Positions 6,234 to 14,106 of a DNA stretch of 64,000 nucleotides are shown one piece after another. The notes beneath the pieces were generated by a model that had not been told where the DNA came from, ran no database searches, and saw only the letters and a program-made list of their open reading frames with translations. The first letter of the stretch is position 1. Each line of letters starts with the position of its first letter. The stretch comes from SIG307 sp964545045 (GTDB taxonomy: Bacteria > Bacillota > Clostridia > Lachnospirales > Lachnospiraceae): assembly GCA_964545045.1 (NCBI GenBank), contig CAZJEN010000020.1, positions 1 through 64,000 of the forward strand, written 5' to 3'. The translations under genes were made by a program, and so were the position numbers.

Positions 6234-7046
6234 ATGATTGATAGAAAAAATATTAATATATGGATTGAGGGCTTACAGGGTTCCGGAAAATCCACCCTTC
6301 TGCAAGAACTTGTATCTATACACCCGGATTATAAGGTCTGCCGGGAAGGCGATTATTCGTCGGTAGAGCTGGCCTGGTGTGCATGGCTGGATGAGAAACA
6401 GTACGACACAGTTCTGACCCGTTATGAGGCAATTTCCAAGGAAATAAAGCAACATACAGTCCGAGAAAGGGACCGTTTTATCGTTATGTATACGCAAATT
6501 CTCACGGACATTCCGGGCTTTCACAAGGATTTGGAGCAATATGAAATCTATAACGGCAGAAAAAGCTTTGAGGAGGTAAAAGCCATCGTCACATCCCGCT
6601 ACAAAGCATTTCGCGATACCGGATATGTATTTGAATGCTCCTTTTTACAGAATCAAACAGAGGATTTGATTTTGTTTCATGAGAAGAGTGACGAGGAGAT
6701 ATTGGAGCTATACCGTGAACTGTACGCGAATCTTGACAAAGAAACATTCCGTCTCATATATCTGTACAGCGCCGATATCGAAGAAAACATCCGAATTATC
6801 AGTAATGAGCGGAGCGATACTAACGGAACGCCGTTGTGGCTTCCGATGATGTTGGAATACTTGAAAAATTCGCCTTATGGGATTTGTCATAAGCTGAAGA
6901 GTTTTGAAGACTTGATTGCACACCTTAGACATCGTCAGGAACTGGAACTTCGGATTATAAAGGAAATTGTAGGCGAGCGGGCGGTAGTGCTCCCGTCAAA
7001 GAAGTGGACAAGGGGAGAGCTTTCTACTATACTACAAATAGAATAG
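6234..7046 (+). CDS. Uncharacterised P-loop ATP-binding protein, kinase-like
   Basis: 270 aa. A Walker A motif, G-L-Q-G-S-G-K-S-T (about residues 14-22), stands right at the N-terminus, as in thymidylate-kinase-like and other small-molecule kinases. The rest, rich in Glu, Tyr and Arg and without membrane segments or a signal peptide, I cannot assign to a named family. AAAGGAG (6221-6227) sets the start. It lies 77 bp downstream of a leader with a three-codon ORF in a terminator, so its expression is probably controlled by attenuation. With that context a kinase acting on an antibiotic or nucleotide is conceivable, but this is inference. Confidence 0.8.
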   Translation: MIDRKNINIWIEGLQGSGKSTLLQELVSIHPDYKVCREGDYSSVELAWCAWLDEKQYDTVLTRYEAISKEIKQHTVRERDRFIVMYTQILTDIPGFHKDLEQYEIYNGRKSFEEVKAIVTSRYKAFRDTGYVFECSFLQNQTEDLILFHEKSDEEILELYRELYANLDKETFRLIYLYSADIEENIRIISNERSDTNGTPLWLPMMLEYLKNSPYGICHKLKSFEDLIAHLRHRQELELRIIKEIVGERAVVLPSKKWTRGELSTILQIE

Positions 7047-7074
7047 TATTTTTCTTTGATAGGAGGTATGAAAA

Positions 7075-7344
7075 ATGTCAGGAACCGTAATCGGCATTTT
7101 TTGCGTGGCAGCATTTTTAGTAATCATGGGAATTGTTCTTCTGACCGGTCACGGAAGCTTTTTGATTGCCGGTTATAACACTATGAAGCCGGAAGAACAG
7201 ACTAAATATGACAAGAAAAAGCTTTGCCGCGGAACCGGCATCTTTGTGTTGATTGTTGCCGCAATCTGCGTCACCATGGGTATTACGGAAGCAGTTTGCA
7301 CGGAAGCGGTTATTGATACTGTGGCCAAAATATGGCTGTATTAA
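7075..7344 (+). CDS. DUF3784-type small membrane protein
   Basis: 89 aa. Two hydrophobic helices (about residues 4-26 and 52-72) flank a cytoplasmic loop with the sequence I-A-G-Y-N-T-M-K-P-E-E-Q-T-K-Y-D, the hallmark of the DUF3784 family common in clostridia. Function is unknown. AGGAGGT (7061-7067) sets the start; the nearer ATG at 7068 is out of frame and unusable. It lies 28 bp after the P-loop gene, so the two are probably co-transcribed. Confidence 0.82.
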   Translation: MSGTVIGIFCVAAFLVIMGIVLLTGHGSFLIAGYNTMKPEEQTKYDKKKLCRGTGIFVLIVAAICVTMGITEAVCTEAVIDTVAKIWLY

Positions 7345-7430
7345 TTATTCTCTTATGTGTAGTTTGGATTGTATTAGGGAATGTCCTTTGTAAGAAATAG
7401 TAAGTGTATCATTAGGCATACGTAAAAAGA

Positions 7431-7467
7431 GGAGAAGGCGCCATTCGGAACCTTCTCCTTATTGTTT
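7431..7467. terminator. Bidirectional terminator between converging genes
   Basis: GGAGAAGG (7431-7438) pairs with CCTTCTCC (7451-7458). On the minus strand the hairpin is followed by TCTTTTT (from 7430 down), ending lexA transcripts. On the plus strand TTATTGTTT follows, ending the DUF3784 unit. Confidence 0.8.
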
Positions 7468-7502
7468 CATAGGAATGCTCGCTTAAATGAGCCGGAATAG
7501 TC

Positions 7503-8117
7503 TTAAAACATCCGGAACAATCCGATGACCTTACCTAAAATCTCAACTTCATTCACGATAATCGGATCCATGGTGTTGTTTTCAGGCTGGAGACGATAAT
7601 AGCCGTCTTCCTTATAAAAGGTCTTTACCGTAACGGAATCCTCGATCAGCGCAACAACAAAATCACCGTTCTTCGCATAATTCTGCTTCTTAATCAAAAT
7701 CTGATCGCCGTTAAAGATCCCTGCATTGATCATGCTGTCGCCTTTTACGTGGAGCATAAAAGTCTCCGCATTCGGCAAATAATCCGTCGGAATAGGGAAG
7801 TAGGACTCTACATTCTCTACCGCAAGAATCGGCTGTCCTGCAGTCACGGTACCCACTACCGGAATATAGGCCATCTCACGACGGGTGATATTAAAATTAT
7901 CGTCTACAATCTCGATAGCACGCGGCTTTGCCGGGTCACGACGGATATAGCCGTTCTTCTCCAAGCTTTCCAAATGCGCATGAACGGAAGAGGTAGACTT
8001 TAATTTCACCGCCTCACAAATCTCGCGAACCGCCGGCGGATATCCCTTATTTAAAATACGTTCTTTCATGAAATCTAAAATTTCCTGCTGTTTTGCAGTG
8101 ATTTTACCATAACCCAT
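7503..8117 (-). CDS. lexA: LexA, SOS response repressor and self-cleaving protease
   Basis: 204 aa. LexA represses DNA-damage genes and cleaves itself when RecA is activated. The winged-helix domain is residues 1-70, with the recognition helix around S-T-S-S-V-H-A-H-L-E. The cleavage site Ala93-Gly94 lies in V-T-A-G-Q-P. The catalytic dyad is Ser128 (K-G-D-S-M) and Lys165 (V-T-V-K-T-F). AGGAGG (minus strand, 8130-8125) precedes the ATG. It is divergent from a LysM protein like yneA, with several LexA-type boxes in the gap, so it represses itself and its neighbour. Confidence 0.97.
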   Translation of the reverse strand: MGYGKITAKQQEILDFMKERILNKGYPPAVREICEAVKLKSTSSVHAHLESLEKNGYIRRDPAKPRAIEIVDDNFNITRREMAYIPVVGTVTAGQPILAVENVESYFPIPTDYLPNAETFMLHVKGDSMINAGIFNGDQILIKKQNYAKNGDFVVALIEDSVTVKTFYKEDGYYRLQPENNTMDPIIVNEVEILGKVIGLFRMF

Positions 8118-8166
8118 AACGTAACCTCCTTATAAAATCAAACAATCTTCTATTTTCTTGTACTCA

Positions 8167-8195
8167 GTATAACACATCAAACACCTGTTTGTCAA
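8167..8195 (-). promoter_or_regulatory. lexA promoter
   Basis: On the minus strand TTGACA (8195-8190) and TTATAC (8172-8167) are 17 bp apart. SOS boxes at 8178-8191 and 8193-8206 cover the spacer and the -35 region. Confidence 0.85.
8178..8191. promoter_or_regulatory. SOS (LexA) box 1
   Basis: CAAACACCTGTTTG is a perfect palindrome apart from the four-base centre. It is close to the Gram-positive LexA consensus CGAAC-N4-GTTCG and lies inside the lexA promoter spacer. Confidence 0.85.
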
Positions 8196-8206
8196 ACCTT
8201 TGTTCG
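8193..8206. promoter_or_regulatory. SOS (LexA) box 2
   Basis: CAAACCTTTGTTCG matches the LexA consensus with one change. It overlaps the -35 box of lexA and its centre is 15 bp from that of box 1. Confidence 0.8.
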
Positions 8207-8225
8207 AAAAAATTATAAAAACCTA

Positions 8226-8254
8226 TTGACAAACAGTTGTTCGTATGATATATT
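8226..8254 (+). promoter_or_regulatory. Promoter of the YneA-like gene
   Basis: TTGACA (8226-8231) and TATATT (8249-8254) are spaced 17 bp. SOS box 3 overlaps the -35 box and spacer, and box 4 follows the -10 box, a typical repression layout. Confidence 0.88.
8230..8243. promoter_or_regulatory. SOS (LexA) box 3
   Basis: CAAACAGTTGTTCG matches the LexA consensus with one change and overlaps the -35 box and spacer of the YneA-like promoter. Confidence 0.85.
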
Positions 8255-8255
8255 G

Positions 8256-8269
8256 TAAACAGATGTTCG
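8256..8269. promoter_or_regulatory. SOS (LexA) box 4
   Basis: TAAACAGATGTTCG lies just after the -10 box of the YneA-like promoter and would cover the transcription start. A weaker fifth half-match, GAATGTTTGTTC, follows at 8271-8282. Confidence 0.78.
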
Positions 8270-8302
8270 GGAATGTTTGTTCTGTTTTAGGAGGTTATGA
8301 GT

Positions 8303-8698
8303 ATGGATAGAGTATTAAATTATGAGATTGCAAACGAGTATCGTTCGTATCGTCAGCGGTCCGAGGCACGTCGCCGTAAAAGACGTAAGGACTTCTTACA
8401 AAAGGCAGCACTTGCTGTTTTGGGAATTGCCGTAATCATTCTTGCTGTTTTATTATTCGCTCCGTCTGCAAACGCAGAGGCGGAGAGTACTATTTCTTAT
8501 GAGAAGCGTATTGTTTCCGTACGTGTTGCGGAGGATGACTCTCTTTGGAAGATTGCAGAACGTTTCTACTGCGAAGAAAAGGAGAGTATCCCTGAGTTCA
8601 TTCGTTCTATTAAGAAGACCAATCACTTGGAGAGCGACACGATTTATCCGGACACATATCTGGTGATTCAGTACTACGTAAAAAAGACGCTGTCCTAA
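8303..8698 (+). CDS. YneA-like LysM membrane protein, likely SOS-induced division inhibitor
   Basis: 131 aa. A short, very basic cytoplasmic N-terminus (R-R-R-K-R-R-K) precedes one membrane helix (about residues 34-53) ending in P-S-A-N-A-E. An extracytoplasmic LysM-type domain follows (about 72-123, with D-D-S-L-W-K-I-A). Size, layout and divergent placement beside lexA match Bacillus YneA, which delays division during DNA damage. The start at 8303 is preferred over ATG 8297 because AGGAGG (8289-8294) would be only two bases from the latter. SOS boxes overlap its promoter. Function is inferred from layout; sequence similarity to YneA is modest. Confidence 0.85.
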   Translation: MDRVLNYEIANEYRSYRQRSEARRRKRRKDFLQKAALAVLGIAVIILAVLLFAPSANAEAESTISYEKRIVSVRVAEDDSLWKIAERFYCEEKESIPEFIRSIKKTNHLESDTIYPDTYLVIQYYVKKTLS

Positions 8699-8741
8699 TC
8701 GTTTCCGATAGAATCAACGTCCTTTCCATATTCTCTATCCT

Positions 8742-9482
8742 TTACTTTCTTCTTGATACGGATTCTGCTTTTTTCCAGGCCGGTAATGTCCCGTCGGTAA
8801 TCGCATGGAACAGTCGCTCCTTAGACCCCTTGTATTCCTCGTTCAAGCGCTTTACCAGGGCTTTTGTATCGGCCCGTTTTGTTAATCCGTCCGCCGGACA
8901 CGGGTTCTTCTTTACCGGAAGATTATACTTATGCTGAAAGCCTATGATATCTGCCTCTTCCACATAAATCAGAGGGCGTATCAGCGTAATGTCCGAGCGG
9001 TCCAGATAGGTTACAGGAGAGAAGCAGTTATATCTTCCCTCATATAGTAAAGACATCAACATCGTTTCTATTACATCATCTTTGTGGTGAGCATAGGCAG
9101 ATTTGTTGCAGTCCAATTCTTTCGCTTTGTCGTTAAAGGCTCCTTTGCGAAGCTTTGCACACAAAGAACATGGATTGCTTTCCTCCCTCACTTGAAAGAC
9201 AACTTCGCCGATTTCCGTTTTCTGGACATAATACGGCACCTGAAGATCCTCACACAAAGCTTTGATTTCACTCAGATCAAATCCTTCAAATCCTAAATCT
9301 ACGGTTATCGCACAAAGTTCAAAGGGATTCGGATAAAAGCGTCGAAGTCCCGCCAAAGCATACAGAAGAGCAAGAGAGTCTTTCCCTCCCGAGATTCCGA
9401 TTGCGATTTTATCTCCCGGTTGAATCATTTGATAGTCATCCACCGCTTTTCTGGTGTAGCTGAGTAGTTGCTGCAACTTCAT
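8742..9482 (-). CDS. ttcA: TtcA-family tRNA 2-thiocytidine biosynthesis protein
   Basis: 246 aa. TtcA-type enzymes adenylate and thiolate cytidine 32 of tRNA using an iron-sulfur cluster. The PP-loop S-G-G-K-D-S is at residues 31-36, and cluster-type cysteines are Cys105 and Cys108 (P-C-S-L-C) and Cys195 (N-P-C-P-A-D-G). It is shorter than E. coli TtcA, as usual for the clostridial group, and the exact tRNA target is less certain in that group. The start at 9482 uses GGAAAGG just upstream; a longer frame to 9536 lacks a site. It is divergent from the amidase gene. Confidence 0.87.
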   Translation of the reverse strand: MKLQQLLSYTRKAVDDYQMIQPGDKIAIGISGGKDSLALLYALAGLRRFYPNPFELCAITVDLGFEGFDLSEIKALCEDLQVPYYVQKTEIGEVVFQVREESNPCSLCAKLRKGAFNDKAKELDCNKSAYAHHKDDVIETMLMSLLYEGRYNCFSPVTYLDRSDITLIRPLIYVEEADIIGFQHKYNLPVKKNPCPADGLTKRADTKALVKRLNEEYKGSKERLFHAITDGTLPAWKKAESVSRRK

Positions 9483-9540
9483 ATCTATTCCTTTCCAATC
9501 TTTTCCGTGATTTCTAAGATATAGTATTTTTAGCATATCA

Positions 9541-9569
9541 ACTATACCATATCATGCGTTTTTTTACAA
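9541..9569 (-). promoter_or_regulatory. Promoter of the ttcA-like gene
   Basis: On the minus strand TTGTAA (9569-9564) and TATAGT (9546-9541) are 17 bp apart, about 60 bp before the ATG at 9482. Confidence 0.65.
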
Positions 9570-9592
9570 GTTTTTTCTTTGAGAGAAGGTTT

Positions 9593-9621
9593 TTGACACA
9601 CTTATAACACTTTTCTTTATT
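9593..9621 (+). promoter_or_regulatory. Candidate promoter of the amidase gene
   Basis: A perfect TTGACA (9593-9598) is followed at 17 bp by TTTATT (9616-9621). A better-looking TAAAAT (9621-9626) would need a 22-bp spacer. The -35 is convincing and the -10 is uncertain. Confidence 0.5.
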
Positions 9622-9677
9622 AAAATAAATTCGTACGATTGAGACGAATGGATATAGAAAGGTGGTCAACTTTTTCC

Positions 9678-12098
9678 ATGAAAAACACGAAAGAAGTACA
9701 TTCATTAAATACAAAGAGAATAATGCTTCGGATTTGTACATTGGTTCTCATGACCTTCTTATACTGCGGTATATCCGGTCATTTACTTTTTTCCGAAGCG
9801 GCTTTATTAACCGTACATAACCATGTCACAAACGACAGCTACAATTATTCCGGTGCAAACGTTCAATATAAAATTAACGGCAATCAGATTTCGATCGATT
9901 ATCCGGGGTTGATTTTATCCAACGGAGCCGCTGTTGGACCATGTAAGGCTCTTTTTGAAGATGTCCTTGGAGTATCTTGTGATTATAGCGAAGGAAAAAG
10001 CTCCTTTACTCTTAGCTACGGAACGCAATCCATCCGGATGACTTTAGGAAATACAGAGGTCGTTGTAAACGGTGTTACAAAATACATGAACAATGCCCCT
10101 TTTGTATATTCATTTAACACTTCCTCGGAAAAGTATTTGTACGTTCCGACTCGCTTTGTTGCGGAAGCTCTTGGTTTTACATACAATTGGGACAGTACCA
10201 CATCTACGGTATCGATTGTTCGTCCTAATGTGGTTTATGACGGAAGCGAAGCAGTCCAATATACCGGAGAACACCCTACATTTTCCGCTAACGGTGTAAC
10301 TGTTGTCTCTGAAAAATATCCGGGCTATATCTTCAACGATACGGTTTTCTTTTCCGCAGAGGATTATTTCAAAAATACATCCCTTACCGCTTATGCCTAT
10401 GCAGAGGGCAGTGGATTAATTGTTTTGAAAAACGGCGAGCAGACGGTTCGCATGGTATTAGACAGCCCTGTAGCATACATAAACGACACTTCTTGCCTTT
10501 TGCAGGAGGTTCCGCGCCTAATCACTCCTAAGGATACCAACAAAGCAAAGGTCTATATTCCGGCAGAGTTTGTCGCTGAAGCCTTAGGCTATGAGGTCGT
10601 TTACAACAAGAACAATGACTTTTTGTTTGAACTTTCAGGCACAGTTCACAGTCAACCGGAAAACAATACTTCCGACACGGAAGATTCAGCTTTGGTCCGG
10701 GACAAAGTAACCCCAAATACCGAATCTTACAGTAGCGTTTTATTTTCAGAAGAGGCTCACGAACAGGTTTATGAACATTTTTTGGAAATGGGCTATCATG
10801 TACCGCATTCCGTATCGGCCTTTTCCTGCTTGAATTCGGATGCACTTTACCTAAAGGGGGTCGATTTGGATGCGGTTTCCGTTACCGATAAAAACGACAT
10901 TCTGGAAATCACGATTCCGGGATATCAGAACCCTTTTGACGCCAAAATGTACTACGAACCGGATGCAGCTTTTTTGAATTACTGTTATATCGGTAGTGGT
11001 AACACCTTACGTTTATTAATCATAAAAACCAAAGAACTCCATTATTACATGTATTCCGCACCGGACGGTTGCGTGATACATTTTACAAACACCCTGGGAT
11101 TATATCAGGATAAACTAACGTTTACGGTTAATTCCGATGCAATAAACGATACCGGTTCCTCAGAGGATAATATTACCGATATTTTTTCCGGTTCCTCTAT
11201 GGAGGAGCTTCTTCCGGATACCATTTTTACAAGAGAGCATTTTGTGATTCGTCTTCCGGAAAACATCAAACAGCACATGATTAAGGATAATGACTTATAT
11301 GGGGACAAGAAATTTACAATATCCATTCCCGGAAACCACATCGGTTTTCTGTCCGAACAAGATGCCTATAATCCAATCAAGACACTGAATAATGTTACTT
11401 TTAGTTACAAAGCCTCGGATAACACCACTGTAATCACCTTTAAAACATCCAAAATCCAAGGATATGCCATTACCGTATCCGGTGAATATTTGGGAGTTCA
11501 GATCGCGGATCCGCCGGAAATCTACGATAAAATTATTGTTCTTGATGCAGGTCACGGCGGTATTGATCCAGGAACCTTGAGAGGCTCCGTATATGAAAAA
11601 AACATCAATTTCAATGTTATAAATGTGTATGCGCCGGAATACTTCCAGGATTCCGACATTAAAGTATATCATACACGTACAACCGATACCAAAATAGCAT
11701 TGCAGACACGTGCTGCTTTTGCCGCATCCGTAGGTGCAGATTTATTTATCAGCTTTCATGTAAACGCAAACTCCAGCGCCTCTGCGAACGGCACCAGTGT
11801 ATATTATTCATCCTCGAACAATCGGACAACCGCTTCCGGATTAAAGAGTTCTGTATTGGCAAAAACGATTGTAGATCGCTTATCTGCCGAATGGAACACA
11901 CGAAACAGAGGGATTCTAACCGAAAAATTTGTTGTTGTACATAACAATACCGTTCCGGCTGTTTTAGTCGAGTGTGGTTATATCACAAACAACAATGATT
12001 TTGAAAAGATTAAAAGTACAACTTATCAGAAAAAGGCTGCAAAAGCACTATATGAAGCGGTTACCGAGATATTTGACCGATACCCGACCGGCCGTTGA
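9678..12098 (+). CDS. Secreted N-acetylmuramoyl-L-alanine amidase with copper-amine-oxidase-like N-terminal modules
   Basis: 806 aa. A signal peptide (hydrophobic stretch about residues 16-37) is followed by two copper-amine-oxidase N-terminal-type modules (about 55-180 and 185-310). These are wall-associated folds with repeated F-V-A-E-A-L-G motifs. A beta-rich spacer then leads to an Amidase_3 domain from about 618 to the end. The zinc and catalytic residues are visible: D-A-G-H-G-G, Y-E-K-N-I-N, S-F-H-V-N-A and V-E-C-G-Y. It cleaves the bond between muramic acid and the stem peptide. The start at 9678 follows AAAGGTGG (9658-9665). It is paired with a second secreted enzyme 44 bp downstream, and a wall remodelling role is likely. 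Confidence 0.92.
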   Translation: MKNTKEVHSLNTKRIMLRICTLVLMTFLYCGISGHLLFSEAALLTVHNHVTNDSYNYSGANVQYKINGNQISIDYPGLILSNGAAVGPCKALFEDVLGVSCDYSEGKSSFTLSYGTQSIRMTLGNTEVVVNGVTKYMNNAPFVYSFNTSSEKYLYVPTRFVAEALGFTYNWDSTTSTVSIVRPNVVYDGSEAVQYTGEHPTFSANGVTVVSEKYPGYIFNDTVFFSAEDYFKNTSLTAYAYAEGSGLIVLKNGEQTVRMVLDSPVAYINDTSCLLQEVPRLITPKDTNKAKVYIPAEFVAEALGYEVVYNKNNDFLFELSGTVHSQPENNTSDTEDSALVRDKVTPNTESYSSVLFSEEAHEQVYEHFLEMGYHVPHSVSAFSCLNSDALYLKGVDLDAVSVTDKNDILEITIPGYQNPFDAKMYYEPDAAFLNYCYIGSGNTLRLLIIKTKELHYYMYSAPDGCVIHFTNTLGLYQDKLTFTVNSDAINDTGSSEDNITDIFSGSSMEELLPDTIFTREHFVIRLPENIKQHMIKDNDLYGDKKFTISIPGNHIGFLSEQDAYNPIKTLNNVTFSYKASDNTTVITFKTSKIQGYAITVSGEYLGVQIADPPEIYDKIIVLDAGHGGIDPGTLRGSVYEKNINFNVINVYAPEYFQDSDIKVYHTRTTDTKIALQTRAAFAASVGADLFISFHVNANSSASANGTSVYYSSSNNRTTASGLKSSVLAKTIVDRLSAEWNTRNRGILTEKFVVVHNNTVPAVLVECGYITNNNDFEKIKSTTYQKKAAKALYEAVTEIFDRYPTGR

Positions 12099-12142
12099 TG
12101 ATTTGTTCCATGTAAACGTATAACAAGATAGGAGAGAAATTT

Positions 12143-13912
12143 ATGAGTACCGGACATTTGAAAAGAATAGGCATCGGAGGACTATTCTTGGTTTTATTAT
12201 GTGTTTTGTTTTTTGGACGGAATTTTCCTGCCCAAGCCGCATCGTTGCATATTTCCGCAACCTATGATTCGAACAATCCGACGAATTCACTGGAGATTAA
12301 ATTATCTCTGAACAGTTCTTCAGAAATAACTATGTTGAAGTATGACTATGCCCGCGTAGCTAAAAGCCGCTATTTTCTTAATAAAAATAATAACGGTTTT
12401 ACAATCGATAAGAACGAACAAGACGAATATGTATTTCATGTAACCCAAAACGGTTATGTGTCTATCTTTGCCATGAATGCCGCAGGAGAGGAAGATTTAT
12501 TAGTTCTTAATATCAAGAATATTGATACGGTATTACCTGAGCTTTCCGTTTCCTCAAAGGAATACGGCGCAACTCGTCTTGTCAGCTTAAAGGCAACCGA
12601 CGACACTTCTTCTATTGTTAAAATTCGCTATGTAGAGGGCGCTTATGCATCGCCTTCCGATAAAATATGGGACTCTGCAAAAACTTACTATAACCAGACC
12701 ACATTAACCTTAGCCGACGGCAAATATACGTTTATAGCCACAGACACTGCAGGAAACCATCACATCGTTATTCAACGATTCGGAGAAACAAAAGAAGCTT
12801 CCGATGAGTTTCGGGCGGTTTGGATTGCTTATCTGGATTTTAAAACTACCGGTTACACCAAAAAGGAATTCAAAACACACATTGAAACCATGTTTAATGA
12901 AGCTTGTGCCATGAACATGAACGCCGTAGTTGTTCATGTTCGTCCTTTCGGCGACGCCATGTATGAGTCCGATTATTTCCCATGGTCACGCTATATTTCC
13001 GGAAAACAGGGGAAAGATCCGGGCTTTGATCCTCTTAAAATTATGGTAGAAGAGGCGCATAGGAGAGGACTGGAGTTCCATGCTTGGCTAAATCCTTATA
13101 GAATCACCTCGAGCTCCACAAATGTAAAGGATTTAAGTGCAGACAATCCGGCACGCATTTACCGTACCGATAAAAACAAAAAAAATGATCGCAACGTACT
13201 GACATATGACGGCAAATTATACTATAATCCAAGCTCTGAGGAAGTTCAAACATTAATAATTAACGGCATTAAGGAAATTGTAGAAAACTACGACGTTGAC
13301 GGTATTCATTTCGATGATTATTTCTATCCGACGCTTGGTAAAAATTTCACAAAGAACTTTGACGCACAAGAATACGAGACCTATAAGAAAAACGCAATCG
13401 CAAAAAAGGCCGAGTATATGTCCATTGCGGACTGGAGACGAAATAATGTCAACACTTTAGTCAAAAACATTTATTCCGCCGTGAAAGAAATCAATCCGGA
13501 GGTTGTTTTCGGAATCAGTCCGGGCGGTTTTATGGATTCGTTAAAAGCCGATGATAAGTATTATGTAGATTTTGAAACCTGGTTAGGACACGACGGATAT
13601 ATCGATTATTTGTGTCCGCAGCTTTATTGGAGCAATGATCACAGTATTTATCCGTTCAACGATATTTTAAATCGATTTATTGCAGCAGCCAAGAACCCGG
13701 ACGTAAAACTATACGTAGGTGTAGGCGCTTATAAAGCCGGCATCAAAACGGAAGGAACCGACTGGTACAAAAATGCAAATGTACTTCGTAATATGATTCG
13801 TTATTCAAGAAAAACAAATGAAGTAGACGGATTTATTATATACAGTTACAAATATTTAATTTCCAAACGCAATCATACGGCAATCAAAAACATGTTAAAG
13901 GAATTTAAATAA
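12143..13912 (+). CDS. Secreted GHL10/YngK-type glycoside hydrolase-like protein
   Basis: 589 aa. An N-terminal signal peptide ends near P-A-Q-A-A (about residue 33). A beta domain follows (about 35-220), then the GHL10 (DUF187) TIM barrel from E-F-R-A-V-W-I-A-Y (about 225). Conserved signatures include V-V-V-H-V-R-P-F-G-D-A, F-H-A-W-L-N-P-Y-R and V-D-G-I-H-F-D-D-Y-F-Y-P, which hold the acidic catalytic candidates. The family acts on wall or polysaccharide glycans, but the substrate is poorly defined. GGAGAG (12131-12136) sets the start. It is co-oriented with the amidase and followed by the hairpin at 13990-14031. Confidence 0.9.
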   Translation: MSTGHLKRIGIGGLFLVLLCVLFFGRNFPAQAASLHISATYDSNNPTNSLEIKLSLNSSSEITMLKYDYARVAKSRYFLNKNNNGFTIDKNEQDEYVFHVTQNGYVSIFAMNAAGEEDLLVLNIKNIDTVLPELSVSSKEYGATRLVSLKATDDTSSIVKIRYVEGAYASPSDKIWDSAKTYYNQTTLTLADGKYTFIATDTAGNHHIVIQRFGETKEASDEFRAVWIAYLDFKTTGYTKKEFKTHIETMFNEACAMNMNAVVVHVRPFGDAMYESDYFPWSRYISGKQGKDPGFDPLKIMVEEAHRRGLEFHAWLNPYRITSSSTNVKDLSADNPARIYRTDKNKKNDRNVLTYDGKLYYNPSSEEVQTLIINGIKEIVENYDVDGIHFDDYFYPTLGKNFTKNFDAQEYETYKKNAIAKKAEYMSIADWRRNNVNTLVKNIYSAVKEINPEVVFGISPGGFMDSLKADDKYYVDFETWLGHDGYIDYLCPQLYWSNDHSIYPFNDILNRFIAAAKNPDVKLYVGVGAYKAGIKTEGTDWYKNANVLRNMIRYSRKTNEVDGFIIYSYKYLISKRNHTAIKNMLKEFK

Positions 13913-13989
13913 CAATAACGATTTCAAATCATTAATGAATCGAAACTATAGCAACAAAGCCGTAAAACCACTATTTTCGATAAATCCAC

Positions 13990-14041
13990 CCACCAAATTG
14001 CGTTAAACTATGGTTTAGCGCAATTTGGTGGATAGCTTTTT
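13990..14041 (+). terminator. Long palindrome: terminator, or possible recombination site
   Basis: A 19-bp stem (13990-14008, CCACCAAATTGCGTTAAAC; 14013-14031) with one G-U wobble surrounds the four-base loop TATG. TTTTT (14037-14041) follows after five bases, so it can end the GHL10 transcript. The stem is unusually long and AT-rich at its centre. It lies 76 bp before a XerS-like recombinase gene, so a site for that enzyme is an alternative reading. Confidence 0.7.
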
Positions 14042-14106
14042 ACACTATCCTTCCTTACGTTATATGTAGAATTTATGGGCTTTTCATCAGACTTTGGAGG
14101 TATTGT

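Noticed and set aside
7332..7400. 22-codon hydrophobic ORF overlapping the end of the DUF3784 gene
   Set aside because: Looks like a single membrane helix but has no ribosome binding site, and such short hydrophobic frames arise by chance.
8271..8282. Fifth SOS box
   Set aside because: GAATGTTTGTTC matches only the core with one mismatch, so it was not listed as a separate site; it is mentioned as a possibility.
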